Positions 23,639 to 36,113 of a stretch of 64,000 nt of DNA are shown piece by piece. The stretch is taken from the NCBI GenBank assembly GCA_022702545.1, contig JAHRBC010000004.1:3038001-3102000 (forward strand), in the 5' to 3' direction. Made by a program: the position numbers and the translations under genes. This stretch comes from Phycomyces nitens. Taxonomy: Eukaryota > Mucoromycota > Mucoromycetes > Mucorales > Phycomycetaceae. Position 1 is the stretch's first letter, and every line of letters starts with the position of its first letter. The notes beneath the pieces are model-generated. The model was not told where the DNA came from, made no database searches, and saw nothing but the letters and a program-made list of their open reading frames with translations.

Positions 23639-26600
23639 TTGTTCTATAGGAAGGAGTCTGTATGTGATCTTTCTTTGATCAAATAATAAGAACGATTGCA
23701 TAGTATTCTACAATGTGAAATAAAGATTCAAGAGTATAAATATAAATCCCAGGCTATAGTCAAATATGATATTGTAATTTTGGGTTTGAATCAAGTATAA
23801 AGGCATTTAAGATCCAAGGTCAAGTGAATATATGACTCGAGAACTAAACTTTTCGGAGAGAGTTGATATGTTAGGTACGGAAAAGCTAGCAAGTACCTTG
23901 AAATCCTACAGAGGAGGCTGTCTGATGTACTAATAATAGCTTCTTTAGTGTCTTGTATTATATATGCTTTGAGTCCTATCGTCAGATTATTTTCAAGATC
24001 TTCGAGTGTTCCTAATGATACTTGGCTTAATGTTCTCGTCTCTCACTCAGACATGTCTCTAGAGTACTCCCTCATTACTTATAGGCTCTTTAGAACAAAT
24101 ATTACAAACTGATAACAGTCGGATAATTCATAAATATAGTAACAGCACGGTTATAATGGGTTCTCATACATAGCGCAATGATCGCTCACCTGGCAGTAAT
24201 ATTTTTGGTTTCATTGGTTGAAAATTGATTGCTTGAAAAGGGCTTATTACCCTGTTCCATGATCAGTATCTGTCTCGTTAAATTTCCTCTAACAAATGCG
24301 GTCGGCATTGCTTCAGAGAGGATGTTTCCCTTGAAATAATAAGAATATCCGAACAGCACTGCAGAATTACAGATCAAACTTCGCTTTCACAACGGATATT
24401 CCAACATTCGACCAAACCATCTACAGTCACTCACCTATAGTACTTCTTTATATCACCCTACCCTCCCAAAATATAAATGCATTATATTATGGATGGTGTT
24501 TTGCTGCTGTTCTCAAGGCATATTGAGGAATTTTTTAATGATATTTCTTTTATTCTTGTCAACGTGGTTACCTTGGTTGGCAAGTCCTTTAGTTTCATTT
24601 TCTCTCTCTTTTTCTCTCGTATAATAGACATATTCTCTTTCCAACTCTTCCATTCATACGATATTTTCCTTCTTTATAGCTCTACTAGTGCTTTTTACAT
24701 TTACATGTGCATTGATTTTACCCCAATGTATGCTTCCTCTCTAGTAAGTAAGCCATGCTTTTCCTTGGAAAGATTGATCAACTTTTTCACGCAAAAAAGA
24801 AAGTGCTATGCTCTTGATATTGTTGAATTATCATCAGTCATGTGTCAAAACATTTGGTGCCATTGTAGAGAGCAGTTATCAGTACTGTCAATGTGTGACA
24901 GCCCGTATTTAATCCAAACAGTAAGACTGTTTGTAATAAAAAACACAGAATCGTGAAGTTTAGTAGAGTAATCTAAACAAGTCGTGTTGCAATTGTTAAT
25001 CTCAAGCAGCCCAAATGGACTTTCCAAGGTCATGCTTAGCTTTGTATTTGGCTCTAGGCCACACTAGTACAATAGTTTACCTTTTTCTACATCTTGGAAT
25101 CAGAGCAACATTTTCCATGATTTTTATTTTCTTTTACACAAGCACTAAAAATCGAATCTTTCATTTGTATACCCTGTAAGCCTTACATCCTGGTCTACAT
25201 CAGCAAAATACAAGCTCAAGTGAATAAGCATCTATTAAATAATCTACATCTAGATATTGACTGTTTACCATTAGTTGCAATGCGTGGGATATAGTTTGTT
25301 TCAATGACAAGAACATGAGTTTTAGCTTGAATGCCATATTTGACATCTTTTTCATCATAGATGCCCAGTTATCTCAATTGGTGCAACATTGACCTCAAGT
25401 TCTACAGACAATTTTGAAAAACTCAGGATGTACAGTTTTAGATCAAAAATAGTCTGCAAAATGAAACTTTGTCCCTGCATTCTTCAATCCTCAAAAGTTT
25501 AAAACTATTCAGCAAGACCAATTTTTATTAGTTTAATTTAAGATTACAAATACATCATACCAAGATCATCTTGATCGTTCTTTGGGAGTTTTCTGGAATG
25601 TGCTATTATTTTTTTTAGAGTTTTATTGAGACTATTTAATAAATCGTCATGGAAACCGTTGTTGGAGAGAACAACAGTTTCTATCAGAAATCTTCAAGAA
25701 GCTAGTTCTGATTGGGAGTTTTGGCTCTCTAGGTATTTCTGAGAAAATGGTTTACCAAATGATTTATTTTGCTTGAAATATATTCCATCCCAAACTTTTT
25801 TTTTGCTTGTCTTTGAAAATCAATTCCATAATGTCTATCACTGGGACAAAGCTGAAGTTAATATAGACGATGGGGTACAAATATTGGTTTAGATTAACAG
25901 ATTGTACAATACATATGTATAAACGCCTACAGAAAGTCAGAATCAATTACTTGTATTGATTATTGTGTTATCCAAAGAAACATTTTGTGTGAACTCTTTC
26001 CAATATATATATATATATATCAGTAATACAAGCAATCAAATCAATGGTTACACGTGTTAATACGTAGCATTACAGTCTCAATATCTTGAAATGCTCTCCA
26101 TTAAACATAAAAACATGTATGTCTAATTTGGCGTATTGCCTCGTAATCCTTTTGTTGTTCGAGGTTGGCATGCAAAATATCAAATCAAATAAATATTTAT
26201 ACTTTATCAATGTAGCAGTTTCACCGGTAAGAAACAGAAATCCGAGTATAGCTTCTGTTACTCTAGACTGGTGTGCTATGTGTATATTAGGAATAGTGTT
26301 TGATGATGAAATTAAAATGATATTTAGTAATCACTCTCAAACCGTTTGAAATATGGGCGATTTATCCCGGCTATTAAATATAAAAGTAGACCCTAATAGA
26401 GCTTTGTTCGTATAAAGTTTAAAGGTAGTGTGGATGGCATCAATATGATGGTTTATGAGAGTAGCAAAATTTGTGGCAAAATCCAGGAGTCAATCTGCGT
26501 TGCTAATATGACAAATTATGGCCGTAAAAGCTTAAAATAATAATAATAATCATTACGAATTTAATATTTTGAAACAAAACATTTGAGGATAATGGCAGGA

Positions 26601-28596
26601 TTTGGGGATCAATATAAAACCATAGATTAATCATCTACTAGTGATTTCACACAAACTTTGATATGAAACGTGTTTACTATCAATAAAACCTTGTATTATT
26701 TCATTGACGTAGAGTTGGGGAAAGTATGTTTGAGCCTAAACTTATTGTCTGGGTGAATTCTAAACTTTTGAGCCTATATTTGCATGTATGGGCTTGGTAC
26801 AAGACTTGACACATTGGCATTCTTATTTTCTTGAAACCATCTCTGGTGCTTGTATACTAGCAAGAATATCCATCGTCAAATTTAGTATTGTTAGGGTATT
26901 TGGAAAACTTGGATCAATTAAATGGCTACACACCCAATTATTTGAATTGAAACGATATGGCCTTGATAAAGGTTTGGTTTTTAAATAAATACAAAAAAAA
27001 GTGGAATTTACACTTCCTAGAGTGAACTTTTGATTATGTAACTAAGGCTCTTATATATTTCACACTTCATTTGGAGGGCAATCCAATTGATCACCAACAA
27101 TATTTATATAGATAATCAATTTGAGTTACATGTACAACAGATTTCTGGGGGCATATTTATTGAGTAGCCAAATTATTGCATACATCAAAGTGAGTTTCTT
27201 TATTGCCATTTCATTATAAATAGAAAACAGAAAAAGTTTATCAAGCTGTTAAGACATTCACAATATCCAATTATACCTTGCCAATGGAAGTATAAACTAC
27301 AAGAATAATTGTTTATTTTTAGAACAATAAAAGCCCATTCTACAAAGTTGTCATGGTAGCCTTTCCGCAGAGTCCATTCTATATATGTCGTGCTATTTTA
27401 GCACGGATCCTAGATACCTGGCACCATTTACTATTTAAGGATTAAAATAGCAAAGTCTGTGTGGTCTAGAGGTCATTGCTCTACCACCCTCAAGCCTTCC
27501 TAATTCAGACCATAAGTTCTTGGTATCTGATAAGGCCCAATGGTTTATTTATTTAGATAAGATTGATGTGCTCCTCATCATGGACGTGTGAGAGGGACCC
27601 TGCCCGGGAACTTTGGGTATTGTACCTTTTTAGAAAACTAACAAAGAATAGGATTCGATACTCAAGACTACGCGTTTCTTGCATTTAGATCTTGTTCCGT
27701 TTAAATCAATAGAGACCAGTACAATAAATTTAGCTTATTTTCTTTACTAGACTTCTTTGGAGCTGGTGCGACTATGTGATTCATGGGGCTCAATTAAATA
27801 TCTGTGCAAGAAAATCATGGAGACAATGGCCAAAAGAGAGTTCATGGCTTATTGGGTGTGCTTATTGGATAACAACAATAGAGAAAATGGTAATATTAAA
27901 AAAAGAAAAAGTGGATATTATAGGAGGACAATCGCTTGGAACATGCTTGTGGTTACTAAATATATAAGAATGTATCTTGCAAGGGTATTTGCCACCATTG
28001 TACCATAATAAAAGGCTATTTTTGATCACCTAGAATACAATACATTTTTTTTGTACAAGTTTATTCGAGAATATTGTAGATAGAAAAACAGGTTTACTAA
28101 TTGACTGATAATACGGGTTAACCTTTTGGCACGCATATTTCGATTGTGGCCAGATTTCCTATACAAAGAGGTTATGCTTTGGTGATGATGATGATGGTAT
28201 TGATAATCTTGTCTAATTGTCTAGAGGTTCTTTGAAAGTATTGGTCATGGCTCCAATTAGCGTGGGGTCCCTGGTGAGGCCCTGATGTGGGACTCGCTTG
28301 GATAACATTTGTCCCACATGATTTCCCAGCTGGTTTTCCTCATTGTATCATATGAATATCGGCCATGGTTTTCTGACGCATCACACTCTGATGTACAATT
28401 CTGAGGCGCAATATTTTGTACAGAAAAAAGGTAGAAAATATGTCCATGTTTTCCAGGGCTATCTGTTGTTAAAGGGGTTCAAGAATATTCCAATTGTTCT
28501 GGTAGGCATTGATTAATACACTGGCAATTGAGGCAGCCCAATGGCCAAAAAAAGTTTTTTTTTTTTTTTTACAATCAATCAAGGTTCAATATTTAT
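23639..28596. other. Gene-poor region right of the palindrome
   Basis: About 5 kb of AT-rich sequence without a gene I can support. It includes an exon-like piece (24,251-24,358), a hydrophobic 159-codon frame (24,477-24,956), a TA repeat at about 26,003-26,020, a tRNA-A-box-like stretch at 27,462 and short frames at 27,757-28,008. Most are probably chance frames or old element debris. The right end holds the promoter of the cyclin gene. Confidence 0.4.
24251..24358 (-). pseudogene. Isolated exon-like segment
   Basis: 108 bp between a good acceptor (gtaattctgcag) and a donor (gtaata) on the minus strand, open throughout. It reads YSYYFKGNILSEAMPTAFVR then GNLTRQILIMEQ. The composition is more coding-like than its surroundings. 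No neighbouring exons were found. It lies on the same strand as the orphan exon on the other side of the palindrome, so both could be parts of one disrupted gene, but nothing proves this. Confidence 0.25.
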
Positions 28597-29259
28597 ATGG
28601 AAAATAAAACCTTCAAAACACAGCTATCGATAGTCGGAGATGAAATACTAGACTCTGTTCTTCTTCCTTACATTTCTTACTTACCTCAATCTCTAATGGC
28701 TCCTGCACGCACTTGTCTATTTGATCTCGCTAGTCATCCAACTATGGACATCCTCTGTATGATTACTGAACTGTTGGAATGCATCACACAGGCTAATGAC
28801 CACCATCTCACCTTACGAGAGTCATGCTTCCATGCACGGACCGCTTCTCCAATCGACATTCATTCATACCTTGCTCGGATCCTGGTCTACACACCTTGTC
28901 CGAATGAATGCTTCCTTAGTCTCTTGGTCTATCTAGACCGAATGGCCTGCAGTCCCTCTCGTCTAAGGATCGACTCTCGCAATATACACCGACTGATTAT
29001 AGCTGGCGTCATGGTAGCAACCAAGTTCTTTTCTGACCAATCGTTTACAAACGCCCGTTATGCCAAAGTAGGCGGGATATCTGTGAGAGAACTCAATAGT
29101 CTAGAGATTGAGTTCTTGCGGTTAAACAACTATTCGATGCATGTGTCGGTTGAAGAGCTCGAGAATTATGGCAGCCAGCTTGTTTTACATGCCAGTAGAC
29201 AAAAGCAAATCACCAAGGATTGGAAGACACTTCAGGATCCATCTCCAGTAGATGCTTAG
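28597..29259 (+). CDS. Pho85-type cyclin (PCL/Pho80 family)
   Basis: A single-exon gene of 220 residues. The ATG at 28,597 was chosen because the longer in-frame start at 28,528 would read through a poly-T tract (KKFFFFFY). The cyclin box covers about residues 70-190, with SPIDIHSYLARIL, the conserved CFLSLLVYLDRM helix, NIHRLIIAGVMVATKFFSDQ, and NARYAKVGGISVRELNSLE. This is the Pcl/Pho80 pattern in which Y.K.GG.....LN.LE follows the K-F helix. Such cyclins activate the Pho85/CDK5-like kinase in phosphate, glycogen and cell-cycle control. Which Pcl it is cannot be resolved. It is one of the few intronless genes here. Confidence 0.9.
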   Translation: MENKTFKTQLSIVGDEILDSVLLPYISYLPQSLMAPARTCLFDLASHPTMDILCMITELLECITQANDHHLTLRESCFHARTASPIDIHSYLARILVYTPCPNECFLSLLVYLDRMACSPSRLRIDSRNIHRLIIAGVMVATKFFSDQSFTNARYAKVGGISVRELNSLEIEFLRLNNYSMHVSVEELENYGSQLVLHASRQKQITKDWKTLQDPSPVDA

Positions 29260-30864
29260 ACTGTCCTCAAGACGACTTCTTTGTACATTTTTTTATTGAT
29301 AATATTGTTTCTATTCTGTGTATCTTTTACCTTTCTTCATGCCATTTATTACTGCAACCCTTGTCTTTATGTCTATGTATATAGCCTCATTTACCACCAA
29401 ACGAACTCTCAATATCCCATCCAAGAAATACATCTCGATAAAGCTCTGTGACAAACTAAAAAGAGTGAATTGATCAATAAAATATATGCTTCATTTTTGG
29501 ACCTCCTTTTATTATGGTTCTCTTTGGGGGCCATTTTCCCCCCTCTCTACGAGATACTTTTTAACAAGTGGATCCAATTCCACTTCTTATCCTCGTTACA
29601 CCAGTCTATACTCTTCCTTATCTAGAGCCTCTTGGATGGGATCACCAATTTGTTTCAAAATGCACAGTTTCAGCCATCATCAATACCAAGTCGACTGTTT
29701 CTGGTGGTATTGGTGTCCTACACGCCCTATTGTCAGAACCATATATAGGTACTCCTTTTAAGGAGTACCTGATTTATCACAACTCACTAATGATCAATCT
29801 CTAGGAAAGTCTTTGGTGCATAAGGCCCCAGTCGTTAGTCAGCTTTTGACTGCAGTCAAGAATAAAACGTTGTCTCCTTGGAAATCACAGTGTTTTAGAC
29901 ATCACTGGTTTTTAATCTAGAGTAAGACTGGGTGGCAACAATAATAACATCAATAATCAACATATCCTGTCTGTGTTGCTATGCAACTAGCCATGAGGAT
30001 ACAATATGATTTGGCATGTTTGCCAAGCAGCTGGCCCAAATCCAATGGTTTCGGTATATAGCCATGGAAACCATGGTACATGGCGAGCATTTTATTTTAC
30101 AGAAAATGTAAAAGTAGACCTTTTTGGCGGGCATCACGATATATCTTTGGTGCACAATCCAAGCTAGTTGAAATTTGTACACTCTGGGTGCACGATTGGG
30201 CTACTGCACTAGACTACCCTGGCACCTTGTCTAAAAAAAAGGGACGAAATACATGGTATTCCATCCAAGAGACCATGGAACGAACACGAGAAGAAGAAGA
30301 AGAAGAAGAAGAAGAAGAAGAAAAAGGGCGATATTATAATGTATCAACTGCTCCTTCTCACCAATATCTTACTAGTAAATACCATTATTTAGAATACATG
30401 TATCAGCCACTTGGTTTGCAGTGCTAGTAGTCTTTATATGAAGCGTGTTTCCACGGGATAGTTCTCGACAGAGATAATGAGACTAAACTGTCAGTAACAC
30501 TAGATATATCAGAGACATTCACAGGCTATCAAGTGTTTGCTATACTTCTTACTACAGACTTTATATCTTTATAATAATGAGAAATAGTACACCATCTTGC
30601 CAAGAATACAAGGCAATACTCTTTGTATGTCTATAGAGATGTTTTTAATAGTATAATATATATATATATATAATATATAATATAATATAAATAAAATATA
30701 TAATCATTGCAAACATATTGCACCATTGTCAAGTGTCACCATTCCCTTTAAAAAATCCCGGCGGAATTTGATTTTTATAATTAAAAAAATTGGGTATGAA
30801 AGTCGAATCAAACAAACCTGGCCTTCCTTTTCTTTCTATTCTTGCCATCTTTTTCTTTTCAGCC
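29260..30864. other. Intergenic, cyclin to trehalase
   Basis: Contains the cyclin 3' UTR, an AGA microsatellite (about 30,299-30,332), a TA-rich block (30,655-30,705) and the trehalase promoter. Frames at 29,486-29,804 and 30,080-30,427 look partly coding, but stops break them and they match nothing I recognise. A pyrimidine tract ending in tttcag at 30,849-30,862 sits directly before the chosen trehalase start and could be a 5'-UTR splice acceptor. Confidence 0.4.
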
Positions 30865-33374
30865 ATGTCCACTTCAGCTGAGGATTCGGTTGATGTCCAC
30901 GCACCAGCAAGCACATACTATACCACTGGTGACAACTCATCCACAGGCAATCGATTGCGCACTCTGACCGTGAGTGGTGTCCAAGGATGATAATCCCTAA
31001 TTGATAAACCACTATAGGGCCGGCACTCACGCTCTCATGGCGAAAATAGCTCTCGCCGGAGAAGAGCTTCCAATGGTTGGTAGTGATGATTGCAATAATA
31101 ATAAAAACAACAACAACAAATAATAATAAGAGATGGCTATGTGAATAGATGATAAGAGCAAGGCTAATCGGTTCCTCATCGATGTCAAGGAAACTCAGCG
31201 CATCCTGGTCGAACAAGAAGATACCGATGGTGATTTCCAGATTACAGTCAATGACCTCGGCCCAAAGTCCTTTGCGGTCGGAACTGCAGACTCGGGTGGA
31301 TACCGCACTATTGAGATCAGAGGAACCTACATGCTCTCGAACCTCCTCCAGGAACTTGCGCTTGCTGATGACTATGGCCGCAAACACATTGTCCTTGATG
31401 AAGCTAGACTAAACGAAAACCCCGTCGACCGACTATCTCGCATGATTAGACACAATTTCTGGGATGGCCTGACCCGTCGAATCGATGGCCAGGGTCTAGA
31501 GATCATCTGCAATGACCCAAAGAACAGACAGGCCGACCACAACCCACGTATCTACATTCCCTTTAGCGAGGACCAAGTGTTTGAGTATTATTCCCAAGTG
31601 GCAGCCACCAGACCCCATCTCAACCTCGAGGTCCAACGCCTTCCAGAAAACATCACTCCCGAGTACGTCAAGAGCATCAATGACCGTCCAGGTATTCTTG
31701 CCCTGGCCATGGAAAAGACAGTTCTGCATGGCCAGGAAACCCTTCGAGGCGTTCCGTTTGTTGTGCCTGGCGGACGGTTCAACGAGATGTACGGCTGGGA
31801 CTCTTATTTTGAGTCTCTTGGCCTATTGATTGACGAACGCGTGGATCTAGCAAAGGGCATGGTCGACAACTTTGTGTATGAAATCAAGCATTATGGAAAG
31901 ATCCTCAATGCCAACCGTTCCTACTACCTCTCGCGTTCCCAACCGCCCTTTCTCACGGACATGGCCTTGAGAGTGTACGAAAAGTTACCCAGCTCAACAC
32001 CAGAAGAAAACAAGATCTGGCTGGGTCATGTGTTTCAAGCTGCCATCAAGGAATATCTTAATGTCTGGACATCCGAACCGCGTCTTGACCCCAAGACCAT
32101 GCTGTCTCGCTTCCGCCCTGAGGGACTGGGCATCCCACCAGAGACAGAATCCTCTCACTTTGACCACATTATCCAGCCCTATGCCACTGCTGCAGAAATG
32201 AGCCTACAGGACTATATGGCTGGCTACAATGATGGCACAATCAAGGAGCCTGCTCTGGACGAATACTTTCTGCACGACCGCGCGGTGCGTGAATCAGGAC
32301 ACGACACGACCTACCGCTATGAAAAGCGATGCGCCAACCTGGCCACGATTGATTTGAACTCTCTGCTTTACAAATATGAGACTGACATTGCTGACACACT
32401 GCAGGACATTTTGGACGATGATCTAGTGGATTATCAGGGTGTGGCCCAACATGCTTCTGACTGGGCAGAACGTGCTCGTCAGCGTAGAGACCGTATTGAC
32501 GAGTACCTGTGGAACGAAGAGGCTGGTCTGTACTATGACTATGACACTGTCACAGAAGAACAGAGCACGTACGATACCGTGACTGCCTACTGGGCCATGT
32601 GGGCCAAGTGTGCGAGTCATGAGCAGGCTGAGCGGTTGACGGCTGAATTGCACCGGTTTGAAGCTCAGGGTGGGCTTGTGTCAGGCACAGAAGAGTCCAG
32701 AGGTTCCATTTCTCTCGACAGACCCAATCGACAGTGGGACTTTCCCTTTGGATGGGCCCCCCACCAGATCATGACATGGCAGGCATTTGAGAACTATGAC
32801 AAGTTGGACGTGGCACGCAGACTGGCCTACCGCTGGCTATACACGTAGGTCTAGCGATGTTTGATTACAAGACACTTAAATGGTCGATAGGATCACCAAG
32901 AGTTTTGTGGACTTTAATGGAGTAGTGCCCGAAAAGTACGATGTGGTCAGTTTGACCCACAAGGTCCAGGTGGAGTATGGCAATGTGGGCACAGATTTCA
33001 AATACGTGCCGCGTGAAGGGTTTGGCTGGATGAATGCGTCTTACCAGCTCGGACTCAACCTGGTCAATACCCAGATGCGACGAGCGCTTGGAACATGCAC
33101 CCATCCAGATCTCTTTTTTGAAAAGACTCTGAAGCGCCAGGAGATTGATGAGTCCCAGGTTCGCCGCCGCCAGTCTTCTGTAGCAGCCGCAAAGGCAATC
33201 ACTCAAAACGGCTTTAGCATCACGGCCATGACTACATTTGGAGGCGATTCGTCTACAGGATTAGGGGGATCGAGTGCTTTCAAAACATTTGGAACTCTTG
33301 CTGACTGGAGTCCGGCTGGATCTGTGAGTGGAGCCGACTCTGGACTGACGAGTGGAGCCGAGGATGAAGCCTGA
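30865..33374 (+). CDS. NTH1: Neutral trehalase (GH37), cAMP/Ca2+-regulated type
   Basis: Four exons: 30865-30969, 31018-31075, 31149-32844 and 32891-33374, phases matching, 780 residues (yeast Nth1 751). It hydrolyses the storage and stress sugar trehalose to two glucose molecules in the cytosol. The 58-bp second exon encodes the protein kinase A site RRRAS (48-52). An EF-hand-like calcium loop [12 protein letters not shown] follows at 78-89. The GH37 signatures are [14 protein letters not shown] (261-274) and [10 protein letters not shown] (583-592). The C-terminal ~80 residues are Ser/Gly/Thr-rich. An upstream in-frame ATG at 30,790 would add a hydrophobic leader; I prefer 30,865 because neutral trehalases are cytosolic and the leader codes over a splice-acceptor-like pyrimidine tract. 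Confidence 0.95.
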
Positions 33375-33581
33375 AAAGACAAATGTTAAATAATTATCAT
33401 AATAAGCTCGTTTGACTTCTTTTTTTCTTTTTTCTTTTCCAATATCTACTTCTTTCCAATGTGATGATGTCAAGGACGCATTAGAAGAGTGCTTTTGTGT
33501 TTTGCATATTACGTCATGAATTGGTTATGTTATAAACCAATTGATGTGATTTTCCATATTGTACTTTTTCTTTCCCTTAAC

Positions 33582-34098
33582 ATGTCAGACCATAGCCTAT
33601 CCACTCTTACACAAAAGTACCAGAAGCTCAAGAAAGACAAGGATGTGTCTGATGATGATAGCAAGTACGAGGTTATGAAGGTAAGGCTCAAGAGTGCAGA
33701 GCCATTTAGTAACATGTATAAAAGGCCATGGCTGATCAGTTGGGATTGCCTGGCACTCCTGCAGCCGATATCCTATCCCACTTTGGCAAACCCGATGAAT
33801 TGACACCTAGTCTGCAGCAAGGCCAAGTCAATATTACAACCATGCCAGGTAAGTCGGTTGCTTTGGAGAACTGGTTACTGACCGATCTATAGGACCTGTG
33901 CTGGATGACGCAACGGCGGCTGCTCTTGGCAGTAATCAGCCAAGCCCCTCATACTACTTCTTGTACTATCTGGATGACAAGAATAAGTATCTGTACTTCA
34001 AGGTAAGCCTTTTGAGATATGAAAAAGAGTGTTTAATGAATCTTGTCTAGGTCGATGCTGAAAAGGAAACCGTGATTACTTCAGACTGGAACCTCTAG
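33582..34098 (+). CDS. Small conserved-looking protein of unknown function
   Basis: Four exons: 33582-33680, 33725-33848, 33893-34002 and 34051-34098. Introns are only 44-48 bp, phases match and the product is 126 residues. The N-terminal third is Lys/Asp-rich and probably helical (LSTLTQKYQKLKKDKDV). The middle has GLPGTPADILSHFGKP, and the C-terminus is aromatic and compact (SYYFLYYLDDKNKYLYFKV) ending in SDWNL. I do not recognise the family. The clean splice pattern and coding composition make a real gene likely. It follows trehalase on the same strand with a gap of about 200 bp. Confidence 0.7.
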
Positions 34099-36113
34099 AG
34101 AGTTCTGGTTGCAAACATGGGCTGGTTTGAATGTATATCTTGGTCTGGATCTACATGGCACTGCACTGTCTGGATTCAAGCAATAAAAGATGCAAAACCA
34201 GTTTCATCTATACATACATATATATATAATATATATATAATATAAAATATATAAAAATATGTTCAAAAAAAGAAAATATGTATATGCGCATTATTGTCCT
34301 TTCTGTTATTTTCTCCGCATTGTAATACGAGATAAGACTTGAGACAAATGATGTCATGTGCGAAATAGACAGACACAAATGCAAGATTGTTATGGCCAAT
34401 CATCATCCAAAAGATGCACAACAAAGAGTCCAGTGGGTTAATCTTTATATATATACATATCTACTTTAATTTGTTTCAGGTTTATTTGATTTAATAATTA
34501 ATCAATCTCGGGGCCGAATATTAGACGAATTGCAGCTGGCGTGAATATTACAAAGATGTGTGGTATGCATTGTTTAATCCAATAGGCATGTATCTATATA
34601 GATTTGCTGGGAAATGGGTGAGAGAAGGCTGTATAGCTGTCAAATGGGAATACTCGGGATTTTGCCTAGAGAATCTTATGGCGCAAGCATGGGAAAATAT
34701 CATTGGCGGGAATATTGATTGATTCCGGAAAGATATAAAGGTGAAATAAATTGCCTACGTATGCTTTTTTCTTAATAAAAACACGTATATATTTATATAT
34801 ATATATATATTCTCCTTTGTCAGCAAAACCCCAAACAAAATATAAGCACTCTAAAGGATACATTACTCGGAACTTTAATAAAAGAGGTTTATATCCGAGA
34901 AAAAGGAGTACTTGACCAATAGGAATTGCTTATGTACTCGCCATAAAAAACCACATCAATGACCAATCATGTTAAAGAAGACCTGCATTTTTCTTTTTTC
35001 TATTTTTTTTAAACATGTAATAAAATAATAATAATAAATGTTAAATCTCATCTGAATAAGATTTCTTACAAAGATCAAGATCAAGAGAACGATTGGTCAG
35101 GCAATAGGAATTATCAATAAGCTTATCAGATGGGCTTGGTTTTATTAATATGCTATTCAGGCTGACTGATTGCAGCCAAGCAAGAGCTCATTATTTATTT
35201 ATATATAAATATATATCTTAATCAGCATCACTAGAAAAGAGGTTGCTTAGGAACAGTCTGTGTTGGGTAAATAAATTATATCCTTGCAGAAAGGTTAATT
35301 GAATCATCGTGATTCCTATTGGATGAGTAAGCAAATTCACAATTATAATGACAATTGACAATTTGGAATTTGGAATTGAAACAATTCAAGGGCTTCTGTT
35401 CGGAAGGTCCTTTTTTAAAAAAAAGGATAATGATAATAGAAATGCTGCATTTTGTGTATTAATATGATAATAGATCGACGTAATAATCAGCATGGCTACA
35501 CATAAAAAGCATATCTAAATACACACCTTTATAAAAAATGTTGGGGATAAAAAAAAAAGAAAGAGAGATTGAAAATGCTGTCTCTTTATCAGCGCCAACG
35601 CAGCCGGTCCACCGCACCTACACTTTGGGCTATGGAGCGCCGGGTCCTCTTGTAGTGGCCAGGTTGGATTATTAATTCAAAATCTCCATTCAACCTTGTC
35701 CTCGACCCTGAGTCAAACGCGCTCGAATCCTTAAAGCGGGAAAGGCACACCCTCTGCAGCCCATTTCCATTTATGGACCAAGAGTAGCCAATCACATACA
35801 TTCGTTGGCCGTGTCAAAGTCACACTGTATGACTGACAGATTTTTTTTTGTATTATTATTTTTACTGTTTAAACCAGGGCAACACCAATACTAGTATATC
35901 CCCACAGTAAGAATTCCAAACCATCTGGCATATGGGCAACATTGGTGTCCGTCATATAGTATGGGTCGGGTTAACATTTTCACTGCTACCCACGCCTCCA
36001 TTCCATTATCGATCTTAATTATTGAGAACCCGTCAGGATTTTCATACAAAAATAAAAATAAAAATTAAATAAAAACACACTCTTCTTCTTCTTTCCTTTC
36101 TTCCCAAACTATC
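34099..36113. other. Intergenic, small gene to G6PD
   Basis: AT-rich with TA runs at 34,216-34,260 and 34,785-34,811. A less AT-rich stretch at about 35,590-35,810 with a CCAAT-like element (agccaatcac, near 35,787) probably belongs to the G6PD promoter. A pyrimidine-rich tract (tcttcttcttctttcctttcttccc, read in parts at 36,081-36,105) sits just before the G6PD ATG, a common leader feature of strongly expressed fungal genes. Confidence 0.4.

Noticed and set aside
24477..24956. 159-codon hydrophobic plus-strand frame
   Set aside because: The composition is AT-driven (Phe/Ile/Ser/Tyr), with no family motif and no promoter or splice context. It is most likely a chance frame in AT-rich DNA.
27455..27530. 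tRNA-like or SINE-like sequence (tggtctagagg fits a polymerase III A box)
   Set aside because: No B box (GGTTCRANNCC) at the right distance and no foldable cloverleaf. It may be a relic but cannot be called.
29486..29804. Overlapping frames with coding-like stretches (SKCTVSAIINTKSTVSGGIG)
   Set aside because: Stops on both sides, no clear splice borders and no family recognised.
30080..30427. 115-codon frame containing a poly-Glu run
   Set aside because: The Glu run is an AGA microsatellite read in one frame. The rest does not look coding.
30836..31387. 183-codon minus-strand frame across the trehalase 5' region
   Set aside because: It overlaps trehalase exons and introns, shows odd runs ([18 protein letters not shown]) from AT repeats, and matches no family.
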